From Desulfomicrobium escambiense DSM 10707 (GTDB taxonomy: Bacteria; Desulfobacterota; Desulfovibrionia; Desulfovibrionales; Desulfomicrobiaceae): a stretch of DNA of 64,000 nt. Position numbers and translations under genes: made by a program. Under the pieces are notes generated by a model. It saw only the letters and a list, made by a program, of their open reading frames with translations, had not been told where the DNA came from and searched no databases. Below are positions 9,437 to 17,536 of this stretch, piece by piece; position 1 is the first letter of the stretch; every line of letters starts with the position of its first letter. The stretch is taken from NCBI RefSeq assembly GCF_000428825.1, contig NZ_AUAR01000004.1:124001-188000 (forward strand). Reading direction: 5' to 3'.

Positions 9437-10568
9437 TGCACGAAGAAGGGGATTTCTGCAGTTGGTTCTGCTTGCCGCTCTGCTGGTTGCGGAGGTCGCC
9501 CATGCCGGAGGCGGGGCGGAAAGAGTCCGCGAGGTCGTGACGCGCCTGGGCTCGGCGGTCATGGCCGAATGCGGCCTGCCGGGGATGTCGGTGGCGGTGC
9601 TGAAGAAAGGGGCTGACGATCCCGTCAGCGTGGCGTTCGGTACTGCGTGCGTGGAAAACGGGGTGCCGATGACTCCGGCCCAGCGGATCAAGATCGGCTC
9701 CGTGACGAAAGTCTTCACCGCGGCGCTCGTCGGCAGGCTCGTGGAGCAGGGGCGGCTGGGGTACGAAACGACCATCGCCAGGTTCTTTCCGGAATTCCCT
9801 GATGGGAGGAACATCACGGTGCGTCACCTGCTGAACCACACCTCGGGCGTGGTCGACATGCTGAGCCTGCCCGAGGTCCGCACGAACCTGACCAGGGAAT
9901 GGAGCGCCGAGGAACTCATCGGCATGGCCGGCGCACAGCCCCGCCTCTTCGCTCCGGGCACGAAGCAGCAGTATTCGAACACCGGTTATCTGATGCTGGC
10001 CGTGATCACCGAGATCGTGTCCGGCAAAACGTACGAGGAAGAAATCCGGGACATGTTTCATGACGGCCTGGGGATGGAATCCCTGTCCATCGGCCGGGAC
10101 CGGACCATTGTTCCGCATCTCTCGTGCGGCTACAGCGCGTCGACCGACGGGACGCTGACGCTGCCCCTCATGGCCGGGCTCTCCATGGCCAAGGGAACGG
10201 GCAACCTGGTGGCCGCTCCCTCCGATGTGGTGCGTCTAGTCAATCTCGACCGTGTTCTCAAAAACAATGTTCTTGATTCGGCAGCCCTCACGCCGTTGCG
10301 TCTTGTCGGCGGCGAATCCGCCACGTTCAGGGGCCGGGAAGAAGGATGCCGGTATAGCGGCAGTTTCCTCGACGGGTGCACCCTGTTCATGTTCGACGAT
10401 CCGGCGATCACGCTTGTCGGCAAACTGGGATCGTTTCCGGGTTTCGGAACCGCGTTTTTTTATGACAGGCAGTCTGGATTTGCAGTCGTAATCAGCGTGA
10501 ATAACGAGCTGGCCATTTCAAAGGCGATTAAACTTGGCGCAGAAATCTTGTACGCGTTGCGAAATTAA
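9429..10568 (+). CDS. Secreted beta-lactamase/DD-peptidase-fold serine hydrolase
   Basis: 379 residues. The ATG at 9429 overlaps the stop of the NRPS gene, so it belongs to the same operon. Residues 1-26 form a signal peptide (Arg-rich start, hydrophobic LVLLAALLVAEVAHA). SxxK (SVTK) at about 90 and YxN (YSN) at about 180 are the catalytic motifs of class C beta-lactamases and DD-peptidases; GSFPGFGT near the C-terminus sits where the third motif is expected. In NRPS clusters such proteins act as periplasmic peptidases that remove a prodrug group (ClbP type), as release enzymes, or in self-protection. ClbP has three C-terminal membrane helices; none is evident here. Family and secretion are clear, the role is inferred from coupling to the NRPS. 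Confidence 0.88.
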   Translation: MSDARRRGFLQLVLLAALLVAEVAHAGGGAERVREVVTRLGSAVMAECGLPGMSVAVLKKGADDPVSVAFGTACVENGVPMTPAQRIKIGSVTKVFTAALVGRLVEQGRLGYETTIARFFPEFPDGRNITVRHLLNHTSGVVDMLSLPEVRTNLTREWSAEELIGMAGAQPRLFAPGTKQQYSNTGYLMLAVITEIVSGKTYEEEIRDMFHDGLGMESLSIGRDRTIVPHLSCGYSASTDGTLTLPLMAGLSMAKGTGNLVAAPSDVVRLVNLDRVLKNNVLDSAALTPLRLVGGESATFRGREEGCRYSGSFLDGCTLFMFDDPAITLVGKLGSFPGFGTAFFYDRQSGFAVVISVNNELAISKAIKLGAEILYALRN

Positions 10569-10778
10569 GCTGTCGGTGTTGATTGGTGCGTCTATTATTC
10601 TCTGTTTTTGCTGGAGCGTGCGCGCCACTTCAGTGGAAGCGCGGCGGATATGTAGCATTTATGAACCATTTTTAGAGTAGAACCACAGTTGTGAATGGAC
10701 GCGATATGCCAACGGATATTTCCTTCTAGACTTTCAGCGGTATGTTTTGATATACATGGAAAATTCAGGTGAGAGAGC
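10569..10778. other. Intergenic region upstream of the first binding-protein gene
   Basis: 210 bases, more A+T-rich than the flanking genes. A short hairpin (CCACT-TC-AGTGG with outer GCGC arms) lies at about 10619-10645. TATACA at 10751-10756 could be a -10 box, but no convincing -35 is visible. I saw no Fur-box-like sequence. Confidence 0.35.
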
Positions 10779-11945
10779 GTGCTTTTCGTTCTCATGGATT
10801 CTCGATTCCGTTGCCGGGGGCGTCATTTTCGCATGCGTAGTCTGAACCTGCGGGCAGTCATTTTTCTTGTATTCCTTCTGTGCGGGGGAGGGGGGGCTTC
10901 GGTGGATAACGCCTGCGCTCTGGACGCTGGGGCTGCCGCTGTCGGGGGGGATGACGCTTTGCGTCCGGTCAGGAACATCGCCTACTTCGAGGCCGGCCCG
11001 TACTGGGAGTTTAACCTTCTGTTCGGGAAGGTCACCGAGTCCCTGAATCGGCTGCGCGTCCTGGACCGGGTGCGCTTTCCCGAGTCGCTGCACGTCAGCC
11101 CGGGTTGGGACGCGGACTCGTCCACGTACGCCGCCGAAGCGAGGCGGCTCATGTCCGACCCGTCCGTGGACCTGATCATCAGCATGGGCACCGTGGCGAC
11201 CAAGGCTCTCCTGGAGGCGAACAACCTGAAGACGCCCATCGTGTCCATCGATGTGGCCGATCCGGTGGGGGCCGGAATCATCGACGCCGAAACGGGCAAG
11301 GGTGCTTTGAACCTGACGCTGCAGTACACGCCCGACAAGTGGCAGAAGGTTTTTGTCCTCTTTCACAAGGCGCTGCCGTTCAGCAGGCTGGGGATCATGT
11401 ACCACGACTCCCCGGAGGGGCGTTCCTACTCCAATGTGAACGAGGCCCGTGAAGTGGCCCGGGACAGGGGATTCACGCTTGTCGAGTACGCGAAGCTGGA
11501 CAAGGAGGAGAGCGTCGACTCCTGCGCCGCAGGCGTGCAGGACCTTGTCGACCGGGGGGTTGATGCCTTTTACATATCCGCATTGAACTGTTTTGACTGG
11601 ACTACGGGGAATCCCCGGAGGATGTTCGAGGAACTGCACGCACGGGGCATCAAGACCCTCGCCCGCGACGGAACCGCCCAGGTCAGTCGGGGCGCCCTCA
11701 TGGGGCTCTCCACCCTCGATTACGTTCCCCTCGGCGAGTACTATGCAGGCCGGATCGCGCGTCTGTTGGGGTTCATTCCTGAGGGTGAGCCCGTCGTGCA
11801 GGGGCCCTACAGTCCCAAGATCACCTTCAATCTGGACACCGCGAGCGCTTTGAAACTGGACGTCCCCCTTATCCTGCTGATCACGGCCGATGAAATTTTC
11901 GACTCCAGCCTGGCACCGGTCCGGAACGAAACTGGAGCCAGATAG
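10779..11945 (+). CDS. Periplasmic binding protein, ABC_sub_bind (TrpX-like) family, copy 1
   Basis: 388 residues from a GTG after AGGTGAGAG; an ATG at 10833 would give a more compact signal peptide and may be the true start. A hydrophobic stretch (AVIFLVFLLCGGGG) is followed by a mature domain with the two-lobed binding-protein pattern: NIAYFEAGPYW near the start, IISMGTVATKALLEA, IVSIDVADPVGAG, LGIMYHDSPEGRSY and ITADEIF at the end. It is a close paralogue of the protein at 16460-17533, sharing HVSPGWD/HHSPGWE, ADPVAAG-like and ALMGFST-like segments. No ABC permease or ATPase is nearby, so it may deliver a ligand to a sensor or the sensor-MFS protein rather than to an importer. The ligand is unknown. 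Confidence 0.82.
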   Translation: MLFVLMDSRFRCRGRHFRMRSLNLRAVIFLVFLLCGGGGASVDNACALDAGAAAVGGDDALRPVRNIAYFEAGPYWEFNLLFGKVTESLNRLRVLDRVRFPESLHVSPGWDADSSTYAAEARRLMSDPSVDLIISMGTVATKALLEANNLKTPIVSIDVADPVGAGIIDAETGKGALNLTLQYTPDKWQKVFVLFHKALPFSRLGIMYHDSPEGRSYSNVNEAREVARDRGFTLVEYAKLDKEESVDSCAAGVQDLVDRGVDAFYISALNCFDWTTGNPRRMFEELHARGIKTLARDGTAQVSRGALMGLSTLDYVPLGEYYAGRIARLLGFIPEGEPVVQGPYSPKITFNLDTASALKLDVPLILLITADEIFDSSLAPVRNETGAR

Positions 11946-12000
11946 GTTGCCGGAACATTTTCGGCCAAACATGCAACCAAAACCACATCGGAGTACCACG

Positions 12001-12606
12001 ATGGCAACGAAGAATTCCGAAATGATGACGGAAGCAGAAGGACAGGACAGGCTCAATCTGGAGCCGATGCCCGAAGAGACCGCCGAGGCTGTGGCCGCGG
12101 CGCTGCCGAGCGAGTGCGAAATCGATGCGCTGATCCGCAAGCGCGTCTATGCGGCCATCGGGGTCGGGTTCGTACCGCTGCCGCTGGTCGATCTGGCCGG
12201 ACTGACCGCTGTCCAGCTGGAAATGATCCATGCCCTGACCAAGGCCTACGGACTGGAGTTCAAAAAGGAGAGGGCGAAATCCATCCTTTCCTCCCTGGGC
12301 AGCGGCGTTGTTTCCGTTGCCGCAGTGCCGCTCTTCGCCTCCCTGTTCAAGAGCCTGCCGATCGTGGGCACCACGGCGGGCAGCGCGACCATCAGCATTG
12401 TCGGCGGCGCATCCACCTATGCCATGGGCAAGGTGTTCGACCGGCACTTCAGGAAGGGCGGCAATTTGCTGAATTTCGACGCGCAGGGCGCAAAGGCCTA
12501 TTTCAAGACCAAGTTCGAGGAAGGCAAGGGCGTGGTCGCGAAGATGAAGCCCGGCAAGAAGGCTGACGCCGCCGAGCCGGCGACGGAATCCGGGGCCACG
12601 GCCTAG
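12001..12606 (+). CDS. DUF697 family membrane-associated protein
   Basis: 201 residues. The ATG at 12001 is chosen because GGAG precedes it by about 8 bases and the conserved part starts soon after; the frame is open further upstream but without recognisable sequence. The core (IRKRVYAAIGVGFVPLPLVD, then LTKAYGLEF, then a Gly/Ala-rich hydrophobic hairpin ending STYAMGKVFDRHF) matches my recollection of DUF697, a domain of two short membrane-inserting helices often attached to or near GTPases. The C-terminus is a Lys/Ala-rich tail. No GTPase is adjacent. It sits between cluster genes of unknown role, and the function is not known. Confidence 0.72.
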   Translation: MATKNSEMMTEAEGQDRLNLEPMPEETAEAVAAALPSECEIDALIRKRVYAAIGVGFVPLPLVDLAGLTAVQLEMIHALTKAYGLEFKKERAKSILSSLGSGVVSVAAVPLFASLFKSLPIVGTTAGSATISIVGGASTYAMGKVFDRHFRKGGNLLNFDAQGAKAYFKTKFEEGKGVVAKMKPGKKADAAEPATESGATA

Positions 12607-12732
12607 GTTCGTCGCTCAAGTCTGGTCGCTGCTGATTCTGCTCCAGGCGCGTGGGCCCACCCGGCTGACTCCGTTTCCGCCGGGGAGGCGCGTGCGCGGC
12701 GTGGATCCTCGTCTGAGGCATTGCCGTTCGGG

Positions 12733-12767
12733 ACGGTCGGAGCCGGGTTGAGCCGGCTCCCGACCGT
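12733..12767 (+). other. Stem-loop in the leader of the peptide exporter gene
   Basis: A 14-base arm (ACGGTCGGAGCCGG) pairs with CCGGCTCCCGACCGT, leaving one bulged C, across a 5-6 base loop. It lies 50 bases before the exporter ATG. There is no T-tract, so it is more likely a leader structure or processing site than an intrinsic terminator. Confidence 0.5.
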
Positions 12768-12816
12768 GGTATCGTATTTGTGTATCTGTGTCGGGGGGCG
12801 CCAGTTTCATTTCGCC

Positions 12817-14496
12817 ATGCTGCAATTCACTCGCTCGCTTTTTTTCAACCTGCTCCGCACCGAAGCGGGTCCGGAAGGATCCCGGCTCGTGGGGGCGTGC
12901 CTCGCCGCCGGCGTGATGCAGGGCCTGGCCGTGTTCAGCGTGCTCCAGGGGCTGGAGCAGATGTTCGATGACGGCATCCGCTTTCACACGTTCCTGGCTT
13001 TTTTGCTCTGTCTCGGTTTTTTTTACTGCCTTTTCCGCTATGTGACGGAACGTGCGGCGATCATCGCCCTGCGCGGAGTCATGGGCTGGCGGATGCGCAT
13101 TGCGACGAAGCTGCGGGCCGTCAGCCAGATCGAGTTCGCCAAGCTCGAAAAAGCGGTGGTGCAGTCCGCCCTGCTCGATGAACGCGAACTGGTGGTGGAA
13201 GCCTCGCGCATGCTCATGGCCTCTGCGGTCAACACGGTCATGATCGTGGTGGCTTTCGTCAAAATGTTCACCGTGTCCATAGTGGGGGCCTTGACCGTTG
13301 TCGCCTTCCTGGGCCTGGGGCTGTTCCTTTTCCTGCGTCTTGTGCGCGGGGTGTACGCGTTCATGGAGGCCGCGCGTCGGTCCGAGCTGGATTTCGCCGC
13401 GAGTCTGCGCGACCTGCAGGGCGGGTTGCGCCAGTTGAAGCAGCACAAGCCCAAGACCACGGACCTGTTCGCCGGGCAGATCATCCCTGGCCTGGATCGG
13501 GTCACGGAGTCGCGGGAGTCCACCGAGCGCGGCCACGGCAAGGGGATTTCCTTTTTCGCGGTCTTCAACCTGCTGATCTTGGGCATGGTCCTCTTTCTCA
13601 TGCCGGGATTCCTGGATATCGACGCCAGTACCACCTCCACCCTGCTGATCCTCAGCATGTTCTGCCTGACGCCGATGATCAGCCTGGTGAGCTTTGTGCC
13701 CATGCTGGCCAAGGTGGAGATGAGCCTGCGTGAACTGCAATGCTTCGAGGTCCGTTTGGACGAGATCATGGAGCCGTGCGAACAGGAAGGGGTGAATTCC
13801 CGCTGGCAGCACCCCGATCCGAAGACGCCCGTCTTCGAGTCGCTCAGCATTCGCGACGTGCGGTTTGATTATTTCGATCGTCAGGGGACGCGCCAATTTG
13901 GGGTGGCCGTGGAGGACTTCTCGCTCAACCGCGGTGAAATCGTCTTCATACGCGGGGGGAACGGCTCCGGGAAATCCACGTTCATGAACATGGTCGCCGG
14001 TCTGTACCCTGCGCAGGGCGGAGAGATATCTGTCAACGGCTTGCCTCTGGCCGACATGGGTATGGAGACGTACCGGAACCTTTTCACCTTGCTGCCTTCG
14101 GATTTCCACCTGTTCAGCAGGCCGCTGGGGGTGGATGCCTCGGAGCGGCGCATGGCCGAGGTGCTCGCTCTGATGCGCATCGACACCAAGGTGCGCCTGG
14201 AGCCCGACGGGACGTTCTCGACCCTCGACCTCTCCGCCGGGCAGCGCAAGCGCCTGGCCTTGGCCTGCGCTCTGCTGGAGGATCGGGAAGTCTGCCTTTT
14301 GGACGAGGTTGCGGCAGATTTCGACCCGGGATTCAGGAAGTTCTTCTACGAGACGCTCCTTCCGGACCTGAAGCGGGCGGGACGCACGATCCTCGCCATC
14401 TCCCATGACGACCGCTACTTCCATGTCGCCGACCGGGTGCTGGCCATGCGCGACGGCCGGTTCGTCGAAAACGGGCATGACGGGGATGCTGCATGA
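12817..14496 (+). CDS. Cyclic-peptide/siderophore ABC exporter (PvdE/SyrD type), fused permease-ATPase
   Basis: 559 residues from the ATG at 12817; an upstream TTG in the same frame would place the leader hairpin inside the gene and is rejected. An N-terminal membrane domain of about 330 residues with several hydrophobic helices is followed by one ATPase domain: Walker A GGNGSGKST, signature LSAGQRKRLAL, Walker B VCLLDEVAADFDP, His-switch ISHDDRYF. This layout matches the cyclic peptide exporter family that moves nonribosomal peptides such as pyoverdine precursors or syringomycin across the inner membrane. With the upstream NRPS it is the likely product exporter. Its stop overlaps the next gene (ATGCATGA), so the two are translated together. 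Confidence 0.88.
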   Translation: MLQFTRSLFFNLLRTEAGPEGSRLVGACLAAGVMQGLAVFSVLQGLEQMFDDGIRFHTFLAFLLCLGFFYCLFRYVTERAAIIALRGVMGWRMRIATKLRAVSQIEFAKLEKAVVQSALLDERELVVEASRMLMASAVNTVMIVVAFVKMFTVSIVGALTVVAFLGLGLFLFLRLVRGVYAFMEAARRSELDFAASLRDLQGGLRQLKQHKPKTTDLFAGQIIPGLDRVTESRESTERGHGKGISFFAVFNLLILGMVLFLMPGFLDIDASTTSTLLILSMFCLTPMISLVSFVPMLAKVEMSLRELQCFEVRLDEIMEPCEQEGVNSRWQHPDPKTPVFESLSIRDVRFDYFDRQGTRQFGVAVEDFSLNRGEIVFIRGGNGSGKSTFMNMVAGLYPAQGGEISVNGLPLADMGMETYRNLFTLLPSDFHLFSRPLGVDASERRMAEVLALMRIDTKVRLEPDGTFSTLDLSAGQRKRLALACALLEDREVCLLDEVAADFDPGFRKFFYETLLPDLKRAGRTILAISHDDRYFHVADRVLAMRDGRFVENGHDGDAA

Positions 14497-14969
14497 AGGT
14501 GCTTGCGCTTTGCCTCGCTCTGCTTCTGGGGTTCGTCGTGCTGCGGTCAACCGACTACCGAAGCGTTGCCCCGCCCTCCAATATCGAGAGAGCCAGGCAG
14601 TTGTATCAGAAGGTCAATACGACGCTTGCTTCGGTTGTCAGCGCTAGGGAGCATGAAGCAATAATTCGTGAGCGTCTTGAATGTTATGCCGAGAACAGTG
14701 ATTATACAAAGCGTATCGGTTTGTGCAACAATTTGTATGCAAAGTCCATTGTCAAGCAGGCGCGAGAATCGCTTACATCTAGACCTGAAATGGGTTTGTT
14801 CGTAAAGAATATTTCTCTTTGTCCAGTTATGCATAATATGTGCATCGGAAAGACGAATAATGATAATGAGCGATGTGTTGTTTTTGAGCGGCAATGCATC
14901 GACTATATGTTGGATTCTTATTGGCGTGGGGCTTCCTTGTACTCAACGCAACAGTACAGATCGGAATGA
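14493..14969 (+). CDS. Small secreted Cys-rich protein of unknown function
   Basis: 158 residues, starting 4 bases before the exporter stop. A signal peptide (MKVLALCLALLLGFVVL) precedes a mature part with six cysteines (LECYA, GLCNN, SLCPV, NMCIG, ERCVV, RQCID), suggesting disulfide bonds in the periplasm or a lipid/metal-binding fold. Base composition drops sharply toward A+T from about 14600 to 14960 compared with its neighbours, a sign of different ancestry. I do not recognise the family. The position between an exporter and an SPFH protein suggests an envelope role in the same unit. Confidence 0.7.
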   Translation: MKVLALCLALLLGFVVLRSTDYRSVAPPSNIERARQLYQKVNTTLASVVSAREHEAIIRERLECYAENSDYTKRIGLCNNLYAKSIVKQARESLTSRPEMGLFVKNISLCPVMHNMCIGKTNNDNERCVVFERQCIDYMLDSYWRGASLYSTQQYRSE

Positions 14970-16063
14970 TGAAAAAAATATTGGACGCAATTCGTCGTTT
15001 CTTGCAACGCTATCGTACGCATTTCACTGTAGCCGGTTTCGTCGCCGTCCTGCTTCTGGCTTTTCTATGGCCGCGGATGATGATCACGGTCGGGTCGGGT
15101 GAGCTGGGAGTCCTGTACTCCAGGTTCTTTGGTGGCACGGTTCTCGACAGGGTTTATAAAGAGGGGCTTCATGTCATATCCCCTTGGAACACCTTGTTCG
15201 TTTATGACACGCGTATCCAGGAGGAGACTCAGGCCATCGACGTGTTGACCCTGGACGGTTTGACGGTGACCGTGCAGGTATCGTTACGCTATCAGGTCGT
15301 CCGCGACAGCCTGCCGATTCTGCACCAGCAGATCGGACCGGATTACAGGCGCAAGATCATCCTGCCGATCTTGACCTCCGCAGTGCGCCAGACCATCGGC
15401 AGTTTTCGGCCGGACGCCCTGTACTCCACCGCGCGGGGAGAACTGCAGGACAAGATGCTGGTTGACGCAACCGAGGAGATGGGGCGCATTCCCATTCTCA
15501 TTCACGGCTTCGTGGTCCGGGAGATCGTCCTGCCCGAGGTGCTGCGCACATCGATTGTCGAAAAGCTGGTGGCCGAACAGAAGTACCTGCGCTACCACTT
15601 CCTGCTCCTCGAAGCCAAGGAGGAGGCCAAGCGCAAGGCCATCGAAGGCGAGGCCGTACGGTACTATCAGTCCCTCGTGAACGAGAACATGACCGAAAAC
15701 TTCCTGCGCTACGAAGGCATCCAGGCCACCGCCAAGCTTGCGGCGTCGGAAAACGCCAAGGTCGTCGTGGTGGGCAGCGGAAAGGACGGCCTGCCCCTCA
15801 TTCTGAACACCCAGGACACGTCCCGGCCTTCCGCGGGGCACAACGCCGGCGTCGTTGCACCGAAGGCGGACGTCGAGGATTCCGGCACGCGAAGCGGGGC
15901 GGGCGATTCCAACTCATCGGCGGATGCTGGCGGACCGGGGCCTGAATCGGGCTGGCGCATGCGGAGTTCGGGATTCGTGGAATTCCTCGAACGCCTGGAC
16001 AAGGTGTTGCTCAATCCCGCAAAGAATAACCCGCAGGCGATGCCGCCGGCTGCCACCAAGTGA
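14966..16063 (+). CDS. SPFH/Band 7 (prohibitin-like) membrane protein
   Basis: 365 residues. The ATGATG at 14966/14969 overlaps the previous stop; an upstream in-frame ATG inside the preceding gene is less likely. One N-terminal membrane helix (FTVAGFVAVLLLAFLWP) is followed by the SPFH domain (VGSGELGVLYSRFFGGT, EGLHVISPWNT, VLTLDGLTVTVQVSLRYQV) and a charged helical region (EAKEEAKRKAIEGEAVRYY) typical of oligomerising Band 7 proteins. The C-terminal 80 residues are Ser/Gly-rich and low in complexity. Such proteins form membrane scaffolds or regulate proteases such as FtsH. In this operon it may organise the exporter or protect the membrane during product export; that is inference. Confidence 0.85.
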   Translation: MMKKILDAIRRFLQRYRTHFTVAGFVAVLLLAFLWPRMMITVGSGELGVLYSRFFGGTVLDRVYKEGLHVISPWNTLFVYDTRIQEETQAIDVLTLDGLTVTVQVSLRYQVVRDSLPILHQQIGPDYRRKIILPILTSAVRQTIGSFRPDALYSTARGELQDKMLVDATEEMGRIPILIHGFVVREIVLPEVLRTSIVEKLVAEQKYLRYHFLLLEAKEEAKRKAIEGEAVRYYQSLVNENMTENFLRYEGIQATAKLAASENAKVVVVGSGKDGLPLILNTQDTSRPSAGHNAGVVAPKADVEDSGTRSGAGDSNSSADAGGPGPESGWRMRSSGFVEFLERLDKVLLNPAKNNPQAMPPAATK

Positions 16064-16128
16064 GGCCGGACTACCTCGCGATGGAACATTGACCGCTACG
16101 CGCGACATGCACAATTGGAGAGAGTTAA

Positions 16129-16317
16129 ATGCCTGTATTCGTTATTTTTTTTGCTGGAAGTCTGCTGGTCGGTTTTCTGGGCAGAAAGACCAGATTCGGT
16201 TTTTGGGGCAATTTTTTCGCGAGCATGCTGCTATCCCCGCTGGTGGGTTTGCTGCTCATCCTGGCCGCGGAGCCCGTGAACGCGAAGACTCCGGATTCCC
16301 CCCAGACCGGCGAATAG
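16129..16317 (+). CDS. Small membrane protein (62 aa)
   Basis: 62 residues behind a good site (GGAGAG, about 7 bases before ATG). Two hydrophobic segments are visible (residues 1-17 and about 25-47) separated by a basic loop (GRKTRFGFWG), with a polar C-terminus. It resembles short two-helix membrane peptides of unknown function found in many bacteria. Same strand and close spacing suggest cotranscription with the SPFH gene. Confidence 0.68.
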   Translation: MPVFVIFFAGSLLVGFLGRKTRFGFWGNFFASMLLSPLVGLLLILAAEPVNAKTPDSPQTGE

Positions 16318-16459
16318 TGGCGCGTGTCCCGTCGTCGATCTCCTGCTGCGGGCCGGCTGACCGGGCCGTGCCCCTGGCGGAAGCGCCTTCACGCAGGGTG
16401 AGCGTCGGCCCCTTTTCGGCCGAACCGGGTCGGACAGCGATCCGGAGGGTGCCCGTCAT

Positions 16460-17533
16460 ATGAGCCGATCTTTTTTCTCCAGCATTCTGCGTGTCCTCAT
16501 TCTCGTGCCGGGCGTGATTTTCACGCTCTCCTTCGCGCCGGCCCTGGCGCAGGATCCCCCCGTCAAGCGCATCGGCTATCTGGAGGCCGGGCGCTTCTGG
16601 CTTTTCGACCGCACCTTCGCAGCCTTTCAGCAGGCCCTCGCCGACAGACCTGAGGTGGGCGTCGCCTATCCGCCGGATGCCCATCACAGCCCTGGCTGGG
16701 AGCCGGAGAACATGGCGCGGCTGCCCGAATTAGCGGAGAAACTGATGCGACGCGGAGATCTGGACCTGGTCGTGGGCATGGGCACGGCTGCGGTCAAAGC
16801 GCTTCTGGCCCAAAACAACGGACATACTCCGATTCTGGGCATGGGCATGGCCGATCCCGTGGCGGCCGGGGTCGTGCGAGGGGTCGCGGATTCCGGGGTG
16901 GACAACTTCACCTGCCAGGTCATCGCGGACAGATGGACAAGCATGTTCCGCGTGTTTCACGATGTCGTCCGCTTCAGGAAGCTCGGCATACTGTATCAGA
17001 ACACGCCTGAAGGTCGCGTCTACGCGGCCTTGGACGACGCCAGGAGTGTCGCCTCGGAACTGGGCTTCGATGTCCTGGCCTTTGGCCGCCTTTCTTCGGC
17101 TGAGACGGACGACGAATGTCGGCAGGGATTGGCCCGCCTGCGCGAGGAAGGCATGGATGCATTCTTCATCGGTCCCCTGAACTGTTTCGACCGGGAGACG
17201 AACGATGTCGGGGCCCTCCTGCAGCTTCTCAATGACTGGAAAATCCCCACCTTTGCCCGTGACGGTTCGGAATTTGTCGCAGCCGGAGCGCTCATGGGTT
17301 TTTCCACCTGGAATTTCGGCCCCACGGGTCAGTTTCTGGCCAATCAGGCCGTTGCGGTGCTGAACGGGGCCAAGCCCAGATCGGTGCCCATGCTGGACAG
17401 GGTGGAGCCGACCATCGCCATCAACCTGGAAACTGCGGTGCGCATCGGCTTTCCGTTTCCGCTCGACGTTCTCGTCGTCGCCGACGAGATCTTCGAACAC
17501 ACGGCCCTGCCCGACGCATGGAAGGAGCGTTGA
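16460..17533 (+). CDS. Periplasmic binding protein, ABC_sub_bind (TrpX-like) family, copy 2
   Basis: 357 residues, with GGAGGG 8 bases before the ATG. A signal peptide ends at APALAQ. The mature part has the same order of segments as the protein at 10779-11945: RIGYLEAGRFW, HHSPGWE, VVGMGTAAVKALLA, GMADPVAAGVV, LGILYQNTPEGRVY, FFIGPLNCFD, GALMGFST and VVADEIFEH. The following gene begins 3 bases after its stop, so the pair is cotranscribed with the sensor-MFS fusion. I infer that this protein presents a ligand to that membrane protein. Ligand unknown; no ABC importer subunits are nearby. Confidence 0.83.
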   Translation: MSRSFFSSILRVLILVPGVIFTLSFAPALAQDPPVKRIGYLEAGRFWLFDRTFAAFQQALADRPEVGVAYPPDAHHSPGWEPENMARLPELAEKLMRRGDLDLVVGMGTAAVKALLAQNNGHTPILGMGMADPVAAGVVRGVADSGVDNFTCQVIADRWTSMFRVFHDVVRFRKLGILYQNTPEGRVYAALDDARSVASELGFDVLAFGRLSSAETDDECRQGLARLREEGMDAFFIGPLNCFDRETNDVGALLQLLNDWKIPTFARDGSEFVAAGALMGFSTWNFGPTGQFLANQAVAVLNGAKPRSVPMLDRVEPTIAINLETAVRIGFPFPLDVLVVADEIFEHTALPDAWKER

Positions 17534-17536
17534 GCC

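Noticed and set aside
6221-9817. 1198-codon minus-strand frame opposite the NRPS gene
   Set aside because: The opposite strand carries all adenylation, carrier and thioesterase motifs; the minus product is Pro/Arg/Gly-rich without domains.
10569-10778. Fur box that would mark a siderophore cluster
   Set aside because: I searched the intergenic gaps of the cluster for GATAATGATAATC-like sequence and saw none; the PvdE-type exporter alone does not prove a siderophore.
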